28,218 nt of DNA, taken from the NCBI GenBank assembly GCA_003049485.1, contig PYST01000438.1, forward strand, positions 1 to 28,218, given 5' to 3'. Each line of letters starts with the position of its first letter. The stretch's first letter is position 1. The notes under the pieces are model-generated. The model was not told the DNA's origin, did not search any database, and saw nothing but the letters and a program-made list of their open reading frames with translations. A program made the position numbers and the translations under genes. This stretch comes from Ophioceras dolichostomum. Lineage: Eukaryota > Ascomycota > Sordariomycetes > Magnaporthales > Ophioceraceae. Shown in pieces: positions 1 to 11,302 of the stretch.

Positions 1-5
1 AAAAA

Positions 6-44
<39 letters not shown>
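1..44. repeat. A9/T35 homopolymer tract at window edge
   Basis: Nine A are followed directly by thirty-five T. No gene lies here. The tract could be a genuine fungal poly(dA:dT) element or an assembly or sequencing artefact at a contig edge. The sequence alone cannot separate these, and the exact length should not be trusted. Confidence 0.9.
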
Positions 45-459
45 CGCCCGCATCCCTTTTCCTGTTCTGTCTTTGTCTCAGGCTGCCGCAAACACATGAA
101 TAGCAACCAAGCAAGCGAGCAGCCAACCAGCCCGGAAAATCCCGGCGTCAAAATGAGTAAGACGGACGAAATATTGGTGAAGCCGAGTTTGTGAAGCCCG
201 TGGCCTTGTGATAGATATCGGACTCGGTGCTTGACACTTGGCATACAACACGCCGATTTTGATGCAAATTTTCATTAAGACTCAGGTATTCCGTTGCACA
301 ACAAGGGCAACTGATTGAAATGGCATTTAGTCCAAAGATCATCCCATGAAACATGATTCCTGTGTTCTCATGAATCTCAATTATATAAGGTAGGTATCCT
401 GCGCGTTGGTTATACAAAATTGAGACCCAAGACGAGACAGACAATCCGCCTGTACGTTA
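45..459. other. Non-coding, downstream of the SAS2-like gene
   Basis: About 415 bases lie beyond the stop codon of the leftward SAS2-like gene. Open frames here are short, begin without ATG or show no family-like sequence. The region probably holds the 3' UTR and terminator of that gene. I see no RNA gene. Confidence 0.6.
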
Positions 460-2794
460 TTACATCGACATGGCGTCCTCGTCGACCTCGCCGACCGGCT
501 TGATACCATACCCATCGACAAACCCGTCCGGGTCACAAGCCCTCGCCAGATTCACCTTATTAGCTACAACCCACTCACGCACCCGCTCTTTCGACACCTT
601 GACTCTCTTGACCTGTCTGCTGGTCGCGGCGGCATTTTCATCGCCGTCTACCTTCTCGCCGCCCTCGTCTTGGTGACTGTCCCCTGGAGGGTCAGCAGCT
701 TCGGAGGCACCGCGCTTCTCGCGGCGCGGCGGACCTATGCCAGCATCCTCTATGATGTCCATCTCACGCATAGTCGCGAGACAATCCTCGACCGCGATCC
801 AGATGGCTTTGCTGCACTCCTCCACGTCGACGATGGTCTCGTTATTCTGATTTGGCGTGCTGCTGCTGCTGTTGCTGCCGCCGCCGTCCTGGCCGCCGTC
901 CTTGTCGGAGGTGGGGGCAGCAGCTGGCTCGAGCGACATCAGCCACCTGGCGATCTCGCCCGCCCAGTACCGCTTGTAGCCCTTCCTGCCGAGTTCGGAG
1001 ATGGGCTTCTCCGGTCCACCGAGGATGCCCTCGCGCCTGGAGATCTCGTATGAGACGCCCATCAGAAGCGCGCCAAGGCCTTTACGCTGCCACGGCGGGA
1101 AGACGAGGATGCAGGCAAGCGTGTTGTTGTCCCACGACATCTTCTCCTTGGAAAAGAAGCCCACTATCCGAGGGTTTGGGCCTTCATTTGCGGTTGCGGA
1201 GCCATTTGCGGCTCCAATTCCAGCCCCTGCTTCGGGGTCGTCTTCGCTCCCGGTCCCCTCCTGGACCTTGGGAGCGGGTGGTGTGTACACCAGTAAGAAG
1301 TAGTTAAATGACATGACGTCGAAGAATACAGACTTGTTGTCCAGGAAGAGTTTTCCAAACAGTGATAGGTTCTGGCAGAAGAGCTGAAATGAAGGCAATG
1401 AGCGTCAGTACAATGATCACGGACAGACAGAACAGGGGAGGGAAAAGAAGACGATACACGAAAGCGCGGACAAGACTTACCACTTCTTTCTCGCCATCGA
1501 CTTCCCAGATGCTCCACTCGCCCTCGTCAGGAAGGACCTGCGCGACAAACTTCTCAACCGGCTCGCCCTTCTTCTTCTTCCCCGGTCGCGGGGTGGCGGG
1601 CACCTGCACAGTGCGCACGCCCTTCGGGTGCACGTAGATCTTCCTGCCTGGGATCTTCTTCCGCCGGTCGCATACTCGGACGTGCTCCCACCACATGACC
1701 AGCTCCTTGGAGTACTTGAAGCATGAAGGGCACACGTACAGGCGGTCGAGCATCGGCTGCGGGCCGTCTCGCTCCCGCCGACCCCCCTGTGACGCCTTGT
1801 TGCCGTCGCCCCTGTCCTTTGTACCACTGGTCCCAGAGGTTGTAAGAGTGGTGCCATTGGCCTTGCTGTTGGCGGATTTTGTGTCGCTGCCGCCGCCGTT
1901 GACGGCGTGGCCATTAGGAACGTGCCCGTTCAGCCTCGAGCTGCTCGCCCCGGTGATGTCGCCCAGGACCTCCTTGCCGTAGTAGGACGGATACCACGCC
2001 GAGAAGCAGGCGTTGCCCAACACGACCTTATCGATGTTGCGGTCCGTCCTCAGACCTCGCTTCTCGGGCGTGGGTACCGCATTCGGCCGCAGCTGCTGGT
2101 ATTGGCGTGGGGTTGCGACAGCGGGTGTGGATGTCGTAGCTGGTGGTGCCGAGGCGCCGCCCAGGACGCCGTTCGTGGAGGGCGCCGCATGGGAGCTACT
2201 GGCGACGGGTGCTGGCCCAGTGGCATGCCGGTTTGGCGGGATGTTGCTGTGCGAGGGCGGCCAGGGGGCGAGGGGGGCGAATCCCGTGGCGGACTGCTGC
2301 CGTTGCTGCGGCGGGCCGACTTTCGAGATGGCATCGGCGCCCGAGGCACCCCCATCGACGACAAATCTCGCGGTTCGGCTTGTTCTGTTCGCCCCATGCG
2401 CAGGCAGCGGCGCCGGCGCGGCATAGCCGTTGGGCATGTTTTCAGCGTCTCGACCAGGGGACCGCAGTTGTGACAGGCCGGCTCCGAGTCGGACTCCCTT
2501 GCGAGCAGGAGCTGCGATCACGCCTGCACTGCCATGACTGCTGTCGGCTGTGGGAGCACCGACGGTGGCTGGATTCTCGATCGGGTTGCGACGTGGCCGC
2601 CCTCTCCGTCGTTTCGGGATCTCTGATGACTGCTCATCGGCTTGTGCTTGTGCTTGTGCGGATTGTTGCACGGTTGGTGGGGCGGTCGGCGTTTGACGCG
2701 TCGCACGGCGCGTCGGTGCGTTGGAAAGGGCCGACCTGGATGGCGGGAGCTCGGCAGGGTCGTCGCGTGTCCGCTTCCTCTTCAATGGAGCCAT
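460..2794 (-). CDS. SAS2: Sas2-like MYST histone acetyltransferase
   Basis: Predicted nuclear lysine acetyltransferase of the MYST family. Exons are 2794-1481 and 1383-460. The 97-nt intron (1480-1384, GTAAGT...CAG, phase 0) joins ...DGEKEV to LFCQNLSLF..., restoring the continuous MYST core; product 745 aa. Residues 1-350 are low-complexity, basic and Pro/Ala/Ser-rich, with no chromodomain. A C2HC zinc finger follows (C355, C358, H371, C375). The core contains LFLDNKS with the family's autoacetylated lysine (K455), LACIL with the catalytic-type cysteine C529, the acetyl-CoA loop QRKGLGA (537-543) and GGPEKP with catalytic-type glutamate E563. The PGRKIY and LFCQ...LDNKS wording resembles Sas2 (H4K16 acetylase of the yeast SAS-I complex) more than Esa1 or Sas3, so H4K16 activity is inferred. 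A Gly/Ala/acidic insertion (about 472-507) interrupts the catalytic fold. An in-frame ATG at 2926 would add 44 residues; 2794 was preferred because it opens a basic MAPLKRKR-type N terminus. Confidence 0.88.
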
Positions 2795-3482
2795 GATCGT
2801 GTGGACAGGATGTCGAACGGACGCCCGCTGCTGTTCCGATGGCCGTGGTGTCCCTGACTTCTCATTGCGCGTGCGAATCACCCGTGGCGTGGTGACGTTG
2901 TGGGGATTTGGGTGGGCGTCATACACTCAATTCCTCGACCCGACTCCTTAAAGGTTCAACAAGACTGAGTGGCTGAGAACACGCGCAGTGAAGATGCTCG
3001 GGTTTAGAGGAGGTCTGGTTGTATGATATAAAGCTTCAGGACACTGAACCGACTTTCAACAAAAGGCTAACACGGAGCCCGAAAGCTTGTATCCCTTCAT
3101 TAGCTCAATGTCAAGTTGCTCCAACGTGTTTTTGCGTGGGAGGTTCCTCAATTACCTAATCACCGCCGACCGTCCCGCCAATTAGGATAGCTCCATCGGT
3201 TGCGATAATTTTGACGTGGTCTCGGATTTTGGTAATTGACGCCTCATGAGCTGAAGCTTAGGGGAAGTTCTTTCGGGACGAATTGCCATCCACCGTTCAT
3301 TCAAGATGATTCCATGGTGTAGCAAATGCGCACCAAACCCTTCAATCTTCCAAGCATCGCCGCTCCAGGCCTGCGGGTACGCAACTGCCCAACCCTTTTA
3401 TGCGTCGTAGCTGTCCTTGCTAACTCGCTCTCCGCTTTGGGATCAGAAGCCAAAATGGCGAGCTCCATCTGGACGCACCAAT
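2795..3482. promoter_or_regulatory. Divergent promoter region, SAS2-like / PPR-like genes
   Basis: About 690 bases separate the two head-to-head genes. It must hold both promoters and leaders. A 6-bp inverted repeat (CCTAAT 3155-3160, ATTAGG 3181-3186) flanks a GC-rich CACCGCCGACCG stretch, which could be a dimeric factor site but may be chance. No clear TATA box was found. An ATG in a good context (CAAAATGG, 3455-3457) near the right end is in a different frame from the PPR-like gene. Confidence 0.5.
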
Positions 3483-6173
3483 ATGCGCTTTCCCATGTCG
3501 GTAGCGGCCGCTCAGATCAAGGCTGAGATCGAGACTGGGATCAGGACTGAGATCAGGACTGAGCAGCAGCCAGCCCATGGAAGAAAATATCGCCCAGGAC
3601 GTTCTCCTAGAGGCCTCCCTCACTCGCCCAGCTTCACGCTATGGACCTTCTTGCGCGACAGAACAACGCCATTGAACCCCAATAGGCGACCGATTCTGAG
3701 GGACACTGCTGGGAGCAGCAGCTTGCGGTCGCCTGTCATGGCCCTACAGGCCGTCATGTTGGAAAGAGAAACAGAAGCACCAAGTGCTTTCTTGCGTCTA
3801 CTCCCCAGCCGATCAACTTGGCGGTCCAAACTCACAGCTTTCGGACGAAAATTCTTCACCCAAGATGATATTGAGCACTGGAACTGGATCATGACTGCGG
3901 ATTCTCCCGACGCCCGAATCGAGCGTTACGTGTCTTCCGATCGACATATACCTATCTTCGTGCTCTTGCAAATCCTCCGAACGAGCGACCCTATCGCGAA
4001 GCCGCGCTCCCTTGCGTCCCTGTACGACTACACGTCCCAGAAGTTCTGCACCCCACACAGCCCCTTTCTTCGGTCCTGGGAGGGGCTAGCGGAAGGGCAA
4101 GCGCACGAACGACCCCCGTCTTTGGATCATCGTCACAACATGGTCGCCAAGCCCTTCGCGATGTACATGAAGTTGCTCGTCTACCACACTATGCGGCTGT
4201 GGCCATCCGCGATCGTCGCCGTCGCGCGGCTCTTTGCTCAGTTTGTCGAGAGCGTTGATGCTGAACGTGGCGATTCAAAGCGGAGCGTCACGAACAGATA
4301 TCGTAAACAGTGCCGCCTCCTCAATGTCGGCCTGCAGCTCTTCTCCCAAGCCAGCAGAATGAACCCGTTACGGAACAGGCGATACAACTGGCGGGCACAA
4401 AAAATACTTCTTGCCATGTCCACCAAGTTCGAACGGCCGTTGATCATCAACAGGGAGGGCTTCAGGGCCGTCCGAAAAGTCTTGATCGGGCTGAGCAAGT
4501 CCGTCGCCGAGCAGGATGTCGCCGCCCGTCTCAAACCGACTTGGCCCCCGTACAGGCAAGACTGGGACGGATTGGACGAACAGCGGCGGGCTGAAGACGA
4601 CTACAGCCGGAGCGTCAAGGCCGGGACCCTGATGTTTGAGGCTGGATACCCTGCCGAGTCTTACGACGTGGCATTGGGGGTGCTGGGTGGTGCGGAACTT
4701 GGGCAGTCGCCCTACGTCCAGACCCGTAGTATACCCCAGAAGGTCTGGACCGGCGCATTGGCCAGCCAGAACATATTCTCGGACTGGGCTGCCCGGGTGA
4801 GGGCTACCCGAAACGCCCAGGAAGCCTGGCAGATGTTCCAGCGGCCGCCGCAGGAGGGCCTTGCGCCCAACATCCAAGTCTACACCGAGATGTTCGCGAA
4901 GCTACTGGCGCGTGAAACCGAAGTCTCTCCCACCACGCTGCCTGGCGACGCCAAGGAGGTGTTGCCCGTGTACGACGTTAACCTGAGCGACCACGAAAGG
5001 CAGCGACTTCAACCGCCGAGCGTGAGAGACCTCTACCAGCAGATGAAAACCACGCATAACCTTCGCCCAGTGGATGACTGCCTGGTGCTGCTGCTCTCAC
5101 ATGCCCGGAGTTTCCACGAGCTGCGGGAACTCCTCGAAGACAGCCATTTGAACAAAGAGGCCGTGGATGCATTTGTAAGCTACATCATAAGAGGTGGCCA
5201 GGTCGATGGTCTCACTTCTGCTGCCGTTCACCGGATCCGCTTCAAGATCTTCAACGCCTGCATCGCCGGGGTCTGTAATAGCCTTCCCATATACAAGGCT
5301 GCTCTCGGCCAACTGCCAAGAGGTCCGGTCCGTCGCATCCGCAACTTGATCCACCTCACAGAGAGCCGAGTGAGGTCTGCGGACGTCAAGTCTAGAGCAA
5401 CCTGGCATGTGCTCGTGCGGGCGCTGGCGAGGCCTAACCTCGCCGCAAGCCCCGACCTGAGACCGCCCTACGACACACGGAACCGGCTAGAGGCACTGAG
5501 GCTGTTGATGGTCGTCCGCGACAAGGTGCGGACGGTTTCTGGTGGGCCAGACCTCCTCACATTCTTCAGCCTGTGCCTTGTCGTGCGGCGCCTGTACAAG
5601 TTTGGCGACCACGAGCAGAAAATCAGCCCGTCCAACACCCGCCTGATTGCACAGGCGCATCAGGCGCTGAAGGACGATTTCGCGGGTCTCACAGAACCGG
5701 TCCGAGATGCGGGCTCTTCTTCAGGCGACAGGCTCGAACTACCGCCGCTCTTCCACCAGATCACCCCGATTCACGTGCAGCACTACATCCGGACGCTGGG
5801 CCTTATCGGCGACGTCGACGAGATGGTCCGGGTCGTGGAGTGGACCGTGGGCGCGTGGGAAAGCTCCACCTTCGAGGAGGAGGCCAAGGAGGCGAACAGC
5901 AAGCACCACGCCGCCGTGGCCGCCGCCTTCACCGCGTTCCGCGCGTTCGCGGTGAATCAGATTCCCGCAGAGCTCATGGACAAGCTGGAGGCGAGGATGA
6001 ACGAGCTGCGCGAGGAACAGGACTGCACCTGGTCGTGGCCGACTCTGGAGCAGACCATCGAGTACGTCGAGACCGAGCAGCTGGTGAACGAGAGATCGCA
6101 GGAGTTCTGGGCGAAGGCGAGGAAGTATTTACAACAGCAGCAGGCCTCAGCGGCGTCTGGCACACGGCGCTAG
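3483..6173 (+). CDS. PPR-like helical-repeat protein, probably mitochondrial
   Basis: Long single frame of 896 aa from the first in-frame ATG. I do not recognise a named orthologue. The sequence is almost entirely helical. One stretch (codons about 4800-4910) reads like a pentatricopeptide repeat: NAQEAWQMFQ, then a turn GLAPNIQVYTEMF. Weaker repeat-like helices follow (VRDLYQQMKTTHNL, SFHELRELLEDS, SLPIYKAALGQL). PPR proteins of fungi usually bind mitochondrial RNA and act in its processing or translation, so an organellar role is an inference. The Arg-rich, acid-poor stretch near residues 30-60 could fit a presequence. The 5' end is doubtful. The open frame runs upstream of 3483 without an ATG, and a better-context ATG at 3455 would need an intron (for example 3501-3573, weak signals) to enter this frame. 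Conservation-like sequence becomes strong only after about 3738. The C terminus ends in a Gln-rich helix. Confidence 0.78.
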   Translation: MRFPMSVAAAQIKAEIETGIRTEIRTEQQPAHGRKYRPGRSPRGLPHSPSFTLWTFLRDRTTPLNPNRRPILRDTAGSSSLRSPVMALQAVMLERETEAPSAFLRLLPSRSTWRSKLTAFGRKFFTQDDIEHWNWIMTADSPDARIERYVSSDRHIPIFVLLQILRTSDPIAKPRSLASLYDYTSQKFCTPHSPFLRSWEGLAEGQAHERPPSLDHRHNMVAKPFAMYMKLLVYHTMRLWPSAIVAVARLFAQFVESVDAERGDSKRSVTNRYRKQCRLLNVGLQLFSQASRMNPLRNRRYNWRAQKILLAMSTKFERPLIINREGFRAVRKVLIGLSKSVAEQDVAARLKPTWPPYRQDWDGLDEQRRAEDDYSRSVKAGTLMFEAGYPAESYDVALGVLGGAELGQSPYVQTRSIPQKVWTGALASQNIFSDWAARVRATRNAQEAWQMFQRPPQEGLAPNIQVYTEMFAKLLARETEVSPTTLPGDAKEVLPVYDVNLSDHERQRLQPPSVRDLYQQMKTTHNLRPVDDCLVLLLSHARSFHELRELLEDSHLNKEAVDAFVSYIIRGGQVDGLTSAAVHRIRFKIFNACIAGVCNSLPIYKAALGQLPRGPVRRIRNLIHLTESRVRSADVKSRATWHVLVRALARPNLAASPDLRPPYDTRNRLEALRLLMVVRDKVRTVSGGPDLLTFFSLCLVVRRLYKFGDHEQKISPSNTRLIAQAHQALKDDFAGLTEPVRDAGSSSGDRLELPPLFHQITPIHVQHYIRTLGLIGDVDEMVRVVEWTVGAWESSTFEEEAKEANSKHHAAVAAAFTAFRAFAVNQIPAELMDKLEARMNELREEQDCTWSWPTLEQTIEYVETEQLVNERSQEFWAKARKYLQQQQASAASGTRR
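3523..3563 (+). repeat. 12-nt tandem repeat, 3.4 copies
   Basis: Three 12-nt units, CTGAGATCGAGA, CTGGGATCAGGA and CTGAGATCAGGA, are followed by a partial CTGAG. In the annotated frame they encode a four-residue repeat (EIET, GIRT, EIRT). The repeat lies in the poorly supported 5' part of the PPR-like gene and could equally be untranslated or intronic. Confidence 0.85.
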
Positions 6174-7259
6174 AGGGAAGGGACGGAAAAGGAAGAGGAT
6201 AATTGGATGGAATCGGAATAAAACCTACCTACCTACCTACCTACCTACTCACTCCACTTGTGGTCGAGTCAACAAGCCAGACTGAAAAGGCCACATTTTT
6301 GACATCAATACTTGTTTCTCGCCGGTATACTTTGGTTTGCTGCCTGCGGCCAGGCGCAACACGACGTCTGCTCACTTCGGGATTAGAAACCGGGCGAGGT
6401 ACGTTTTTATTTCTCTCATGTTATTTACACCACGAATGTTTTAAATAAAGCGATCGAAAAATAAAGGAACAAGCAAGAAATGAGAGGAAGCTAGAACGAG
6501 CATGAAAGGACCAAGTGGAAGGTGCTTCCTTGGAGGTGATTCCCTCCTCAAACACCAGCCGCTCTCCTGACCTGGAGCGGCGACAGTGACGGTGTCGTGG
6601 TGGTGGTCGGTAGGGCTCCCGCTCCTATTGGCCAATTCGAGCGAGCTCGAGGATTCCTACGGGGGCTGCCAGCCGCCAATCAACGCGACTCTCTCCATGA
6701 AGTTACCGCGTCGGAATCACTGCACCAAAGCCGCCGCCGTCTGCACAGAAGAACTACCACTTGTGTGGCCGTTTGTGGGCCTTTGCTTCCTTTTTTGCGA
6801 TCACTTCTTCTGGATCGGACTTTTTTTTTGTGATTTTTTCTTCGGTTCTGGCAGCTCATCTACCTGATACCTTTGGACTTCTCGCTCCGCAGATGATCAT
6901 AGCGCGTCCCTTGCGCCTTCAGGCCGCGAACAGAACTCTGAGCATAGAATCTCATCAGAGAGCCTCAACCACACATTAAAACGACAGAAAGAAAGCCCAG
7001 CTGCATTCGCGGCTAAGAGGATTGTGCTTTTATGCCTGCTACTCATCGTATGACGAGGCGATGACCTAGACAAGAGGTCATAGCCCGCTCATTCCTGTGG
7101 TGGGCTTCCTTTTTTCGACACTGCCCGGCGATATATTCACTTTCTACTAAGTTATGCTGAAGACCACGCCGCTTAATTTTTGTTTCCCTCCTTCCTTCCG
7201 TTCCAACCTGTCCCGACTTGATCTGCCCCCAAACCTACTCTAATATACCAACCTTTATC
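6174..7259. other. Intergenic region and dim-2 promoter
   Basis: About 1.1 kb lie between two rightward genes. It starts with the 3' UTR of the PPR-like gene, including the CCTA microsatellite. AATAAA-like motifs near 6443 could serve 3' processing. A CCAAT sequence near 6676 (GCCGCCAATCAACG) and pyrimidine-rich runs near 6780-6850 and 7180-7220 suit the dim-2 promoter and leader. The open frames are short and unlike proteins. Confidence 0.55.
6224..6248. repeat. (CCTA)6 microsatellite
   Basis: Six perfect CCTA units plus one C lie 51 bases after the PPR-like stop codon, within its likely 3' UTR. It is not the telomeric repeat (CCCTAA/TTAGGG). Length variation between strains is likely. Confidence 0.9.
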
Positions 7260-10200
7260 ATGGTACGTCCCACCACACTCGACATAGCCGTCCTTCTATT
7301 ATGTGCATTATCTGATTCATTTGTTCATTACCAAGGCTGCTGCTTTTGGCGATGGCCTCCACAGTGGCTTTGATTCGTCTGCGGAAGTGTCAGAATTCGA
7401 AGCTGTCACCCCGGATGGTTTCCTGGACGAGTCGCCGGAACCGGCGGCGGATCACAAACGGAGCTCAGGACGTCTCGAGCCGCTAGTGTCCGTGGATCTA
7501 CCTGTCAGCACACTCACCAAGCCGTCGTCTCTGTACCAACCCTTCAATCCTCAAACCCAGGCATGCAACTTCACCTCAATCCCGGTAGCAGAGGCCAAAG
7601 CCCTTCGAGCTCTCCATGAAGCGGAGGTCCACAGAGTGCTGCCATCTAGAGGTCATGACACCGACGACTCGGAAGACGAAGATGAGTTCTACTTGGATGA
7701 CTTCTCCGTTTACGTCCATGCCGAAAATCGCCCGTACGAGCTCGTGGGGCCCCATGAACTGTTCAAGCGGGGCAAAAGCCTCATGTACTTTGACGGTGTC
7801 CTAAGCCAGGGCAAGAAGAGCAACAAGTACCGGCTTCACCGGGTCCCCATTCATGAGCTTTCTATTGGAAACTACGGTCGAGAACATGCCACGGTCGGTG
7901 GTGACATATGGGTCCGTTCAACCCAGAACAAGAAGACCGAGATTTGGTACAGGCTGAGGAAGCCAGCCTTCGAATATGGACGGTATTTCCGACCTGTTCT
8001 CTGGGTCGCCGACTTGGGAAAACACGTCGTCGACTTCATCGAGGACATGCTATCTCGGGGCCGGGAAGTGGGCATCGCTCAATTCCGCGTCGAATTTGCG
8101 GACTGGCTGGAACTGGAATACCCCGAGGACGCCAGGGTGATGTCGTGGCTACAGCAGCATCCGAGCCGGGATTTCCGCAACGCCGTGTCCGTCAACGCCG
8201 AATTTCTGTGGAAGGAGACGACGGGGGCTCTGAACAGTTTACGCTTTAACCCGTTTAAAATCCGGCTTTTCCACGAGACCAAAGAAGATTTCGACCAATA
8301 TCGAGCCCACCACCGCCCCGAGATGACGACAGTGGTCACGCCTTATATCTACAGTCTTTTCGAGCACCTGGACTGTGGCTTCCTGCTCCGCCGGAGGGAG
8401 CCTGTGGACATGAAGAAAGATGCCCAGACTGGTCTGGAAATCAAGCTCCAGGCTCCGGGCTCGCGCGTAGTCCGCAGAGACGAGATGATTGCCGGCATCA
8501 AACCCGGCGACGTCGTTTCTACTGCGCCGGACGGCGACGGCAGTGGCACAAAGTGGCGCGGGAGGGAGAATCTGTCGACAAAGTGGTATGGACTCGTCCA
8601 GCGTGTTGACGTGACCAGGAGAGGCTCCCGTCTTTTCCAGGTCACATGGCTCTACCAGCCGAATGATACGCCCTGCTGTACGCAGAAATACCCTTGGCCA
8701 AACGAGCTTTTCCTTTCCGATCATTGCACCTGCCACTGTAAAGGTGACCTCCCCCTCGAGCCGGATGACATTTTGGGCATCCATTCGGTGGAGTTTTTCG
8801 GCGGCCATACCACCCAATCCGAGTTCTTCGTCCGGCAGATGTACCTCGTCAAACAACGTTGCTGGGTGACGTTAAAACAGGCGGATCTGAAGTGCCAGGA
8901 CGACGCCGAGGAGAACTATGAGGTCGGCGACACCGTCCTCGCCGGGAGTCCCAACACCGCGTTCCTCGAACCCTACGAAATAACAGGCTTTAGTAAAGCC
9001 CAGCGGGGCCGCGGCCGGGACGTCGTGGGCTTGAGGAAGCTTCTGAGGCGGCGTGACGTCGACCCAAGCGCACCGAACGCCCCAAAGAACGAGCTAGTGT
9101 ACTCAGACGAGATCGTATCAACATCCGCCTCGTGGATCCACGGCAGGTGTGTCGTACGGTTTTTCGAATGTCCAGACAAACTTTTCACCCCTTACGATCG
9201 GCGAGGTGCAGGCAACGTCTTCTTCATCACGCATCGGAAAGTCAACTCTGATGATGATGATACTGCCCCTTCTTTTGTTCCCATGAGCGCCCCCGAGCGA
9301 TTCCGACAAGGCTTCCAGCCAAGCCGAGGGTGCAAACCACTACGTGGACTTGACCTGTTCGCTGGCTGCGGCAATCTGGGACGAGGCCTCGAGGAGGGCG
9401 GCGCCGTCGAGGTTAAATGGGTCAACGACATTTGGGACGTGGCCATCCACACATACATGGCGAATACGAAGCCCGGCGCCGTGGAGCCATACCTTGGATC
9501 GATTGATAAGCTCCTCGACGACGCCCTCAAGGGCAACTACAGCCGGGCCGTACCGGCCAAAGGCGAGGTGGAGTTCATCTCTGGAGGGTCGCCGTGTCAA
9601 GGCTTTTCGCTACTCACGAACAACAAGTCGAGCGATAAGCAGAAAAAGAACCGGTCGCTCGTGGCCTCTTTCGCGTCATTCGTCGATTTCTACCGTCCGA
9701 AGTTCGGGATCCTCGAAAACGTGATCAACATCGTCCAATCTTCGGAGAGGAAATCGGCGGAATCAGCAGTAGGGCAGGATTACTTCTCCCAGCTGATCTG
9801 CGCCGTGGTCGGGCTGGGCTACCAAGCCCAGATCATCCTGGGCGACGCCTGGACGTACGGCGCACCGCAGAGCCGCGAACGCGTGTTCCTCTTCTTCGCC
9901 CTGCCGGGCCACCGCCTCCCCGAGCCGCCGATGCCCTCGCACACCCACCCGGCGGATATCAAGGGACGCGACCTCGGCAAGATGTCCAACGGTGAACCCT
10001 ACGTCAAACGGCAGTTCCCCCCCGCCGCCTTCCGCTTCACGACCGCTGGCGAGGCTATCGCGGACCTGCCCCCCATCCAGGACGGCAAGACGGACATTTG
10101 CATCCCCTTCCCGGACCACCGCTGCGCCGCCCTGACGGAGCGCGAAACTAACCGCGTTAAGCTAATACCTACAAACCCCTACGGTATCGGATTCGCCAAG

Positions 10201-11266
10201 GCCTGGGCGGACGGCAGGCTCACGCCCGCGGAACGCGAGGTGTTCGGAAAGCCGTCCCTGCGGACTAGCGCCGGCTCCAAGGCGTGGTCGCGTATCGATC
10301 CCAATAAGTTGTTTGCGACGGTGACGACGTGCCCGCAGCATACGGATGCGCGTACGGGGAGGGCGCTGCATCCGCGCGAGCCGAGGACGGTTAGCGTGCA
10401 GGAGCTTCGAAGGGCGCAGGGCATCCCGGACCATGAGGTACTTATGGGTTCGCTTCGTGATCGGTGGAAGATGGTAGGGAATAGCGTCGCGAGGCAGATC
10501 GCGCTGGCGTTGGGTCTGGAGCTGAGGAGGGCGCTTTGTGGGACGCTGTATGACGTTGGCACTGTCCCCGCCTCCGTGCCTGAACCTGCGGTTCATCCTG
10601 CTGTTGCTGCGGACAGCGCCGCCAATTGTGGTAGTCACCACGGTCGGAATGGCGCCCTCGAGGAGGAGGACGAGCAAGACTTGAAGCTCAGTCCCCTTCA
10701 ACAGTCATCATCATCGTCGTCACACCGCCGGCAGGAGAGCTCAAAGGAGGCAGAGAAGACACTGCCGAAGACCCCGCTGAACGGCGGCACTAGCGCTGGC
10801 ACTTCCGTCGCGATGGCAGTCCGAGCTAGCAGCAGCAGCAGCTCTAGTAGGCCACCGGCCGCCGTCCGGGCTTCTGTCGAGAACAGCTCCAGTCCAACAC
10901 GCTCGTCGGGGCTGCTCGCCGAGATCGGTGCCGTCTTTGGCTCCGGCGCTCACGATGGCGGCTCCAGCACCGGCTCTGGCGTGAATCACGGCGGGGCCCT
11001 GGTCAACGGCAACGGCAACGGGGTCGGGGTCGGAGCCGCGACGGCGGCGGCGGCGGCGCCATCATCATCGACAGAGACGACGACCTTTACCACCATGATG
11101 GTCAACACGACTAAGGTCACTACTAATATGACGACATCTGCGGCTGCGGCAACATCGTCGGCGGCGCCAACATCATCGTCGACTACCTCTGCGCAGAAGA
11201 AGAGGGGCGCCCGAGACGAGCCTATCGTGATAGAGGACTCGAGCGGCGACGACGGTGATAGCGATA

Positions 11267-11302
<36 letters not shown>

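Noticed and set aside
5573..6202. Arg/Gly-rich 209-codon frame overlapping the end of the PPR-like gene
   Set aside because: An out-of-frame GC-rich shadow of the main coding frame.
6224..6248. CCTA repeat as an interstitial telomere
   Set aside because: The unit is four bases, not the six-base CCCTAA of filamentous fungi; it is an ordinary microsatellite.
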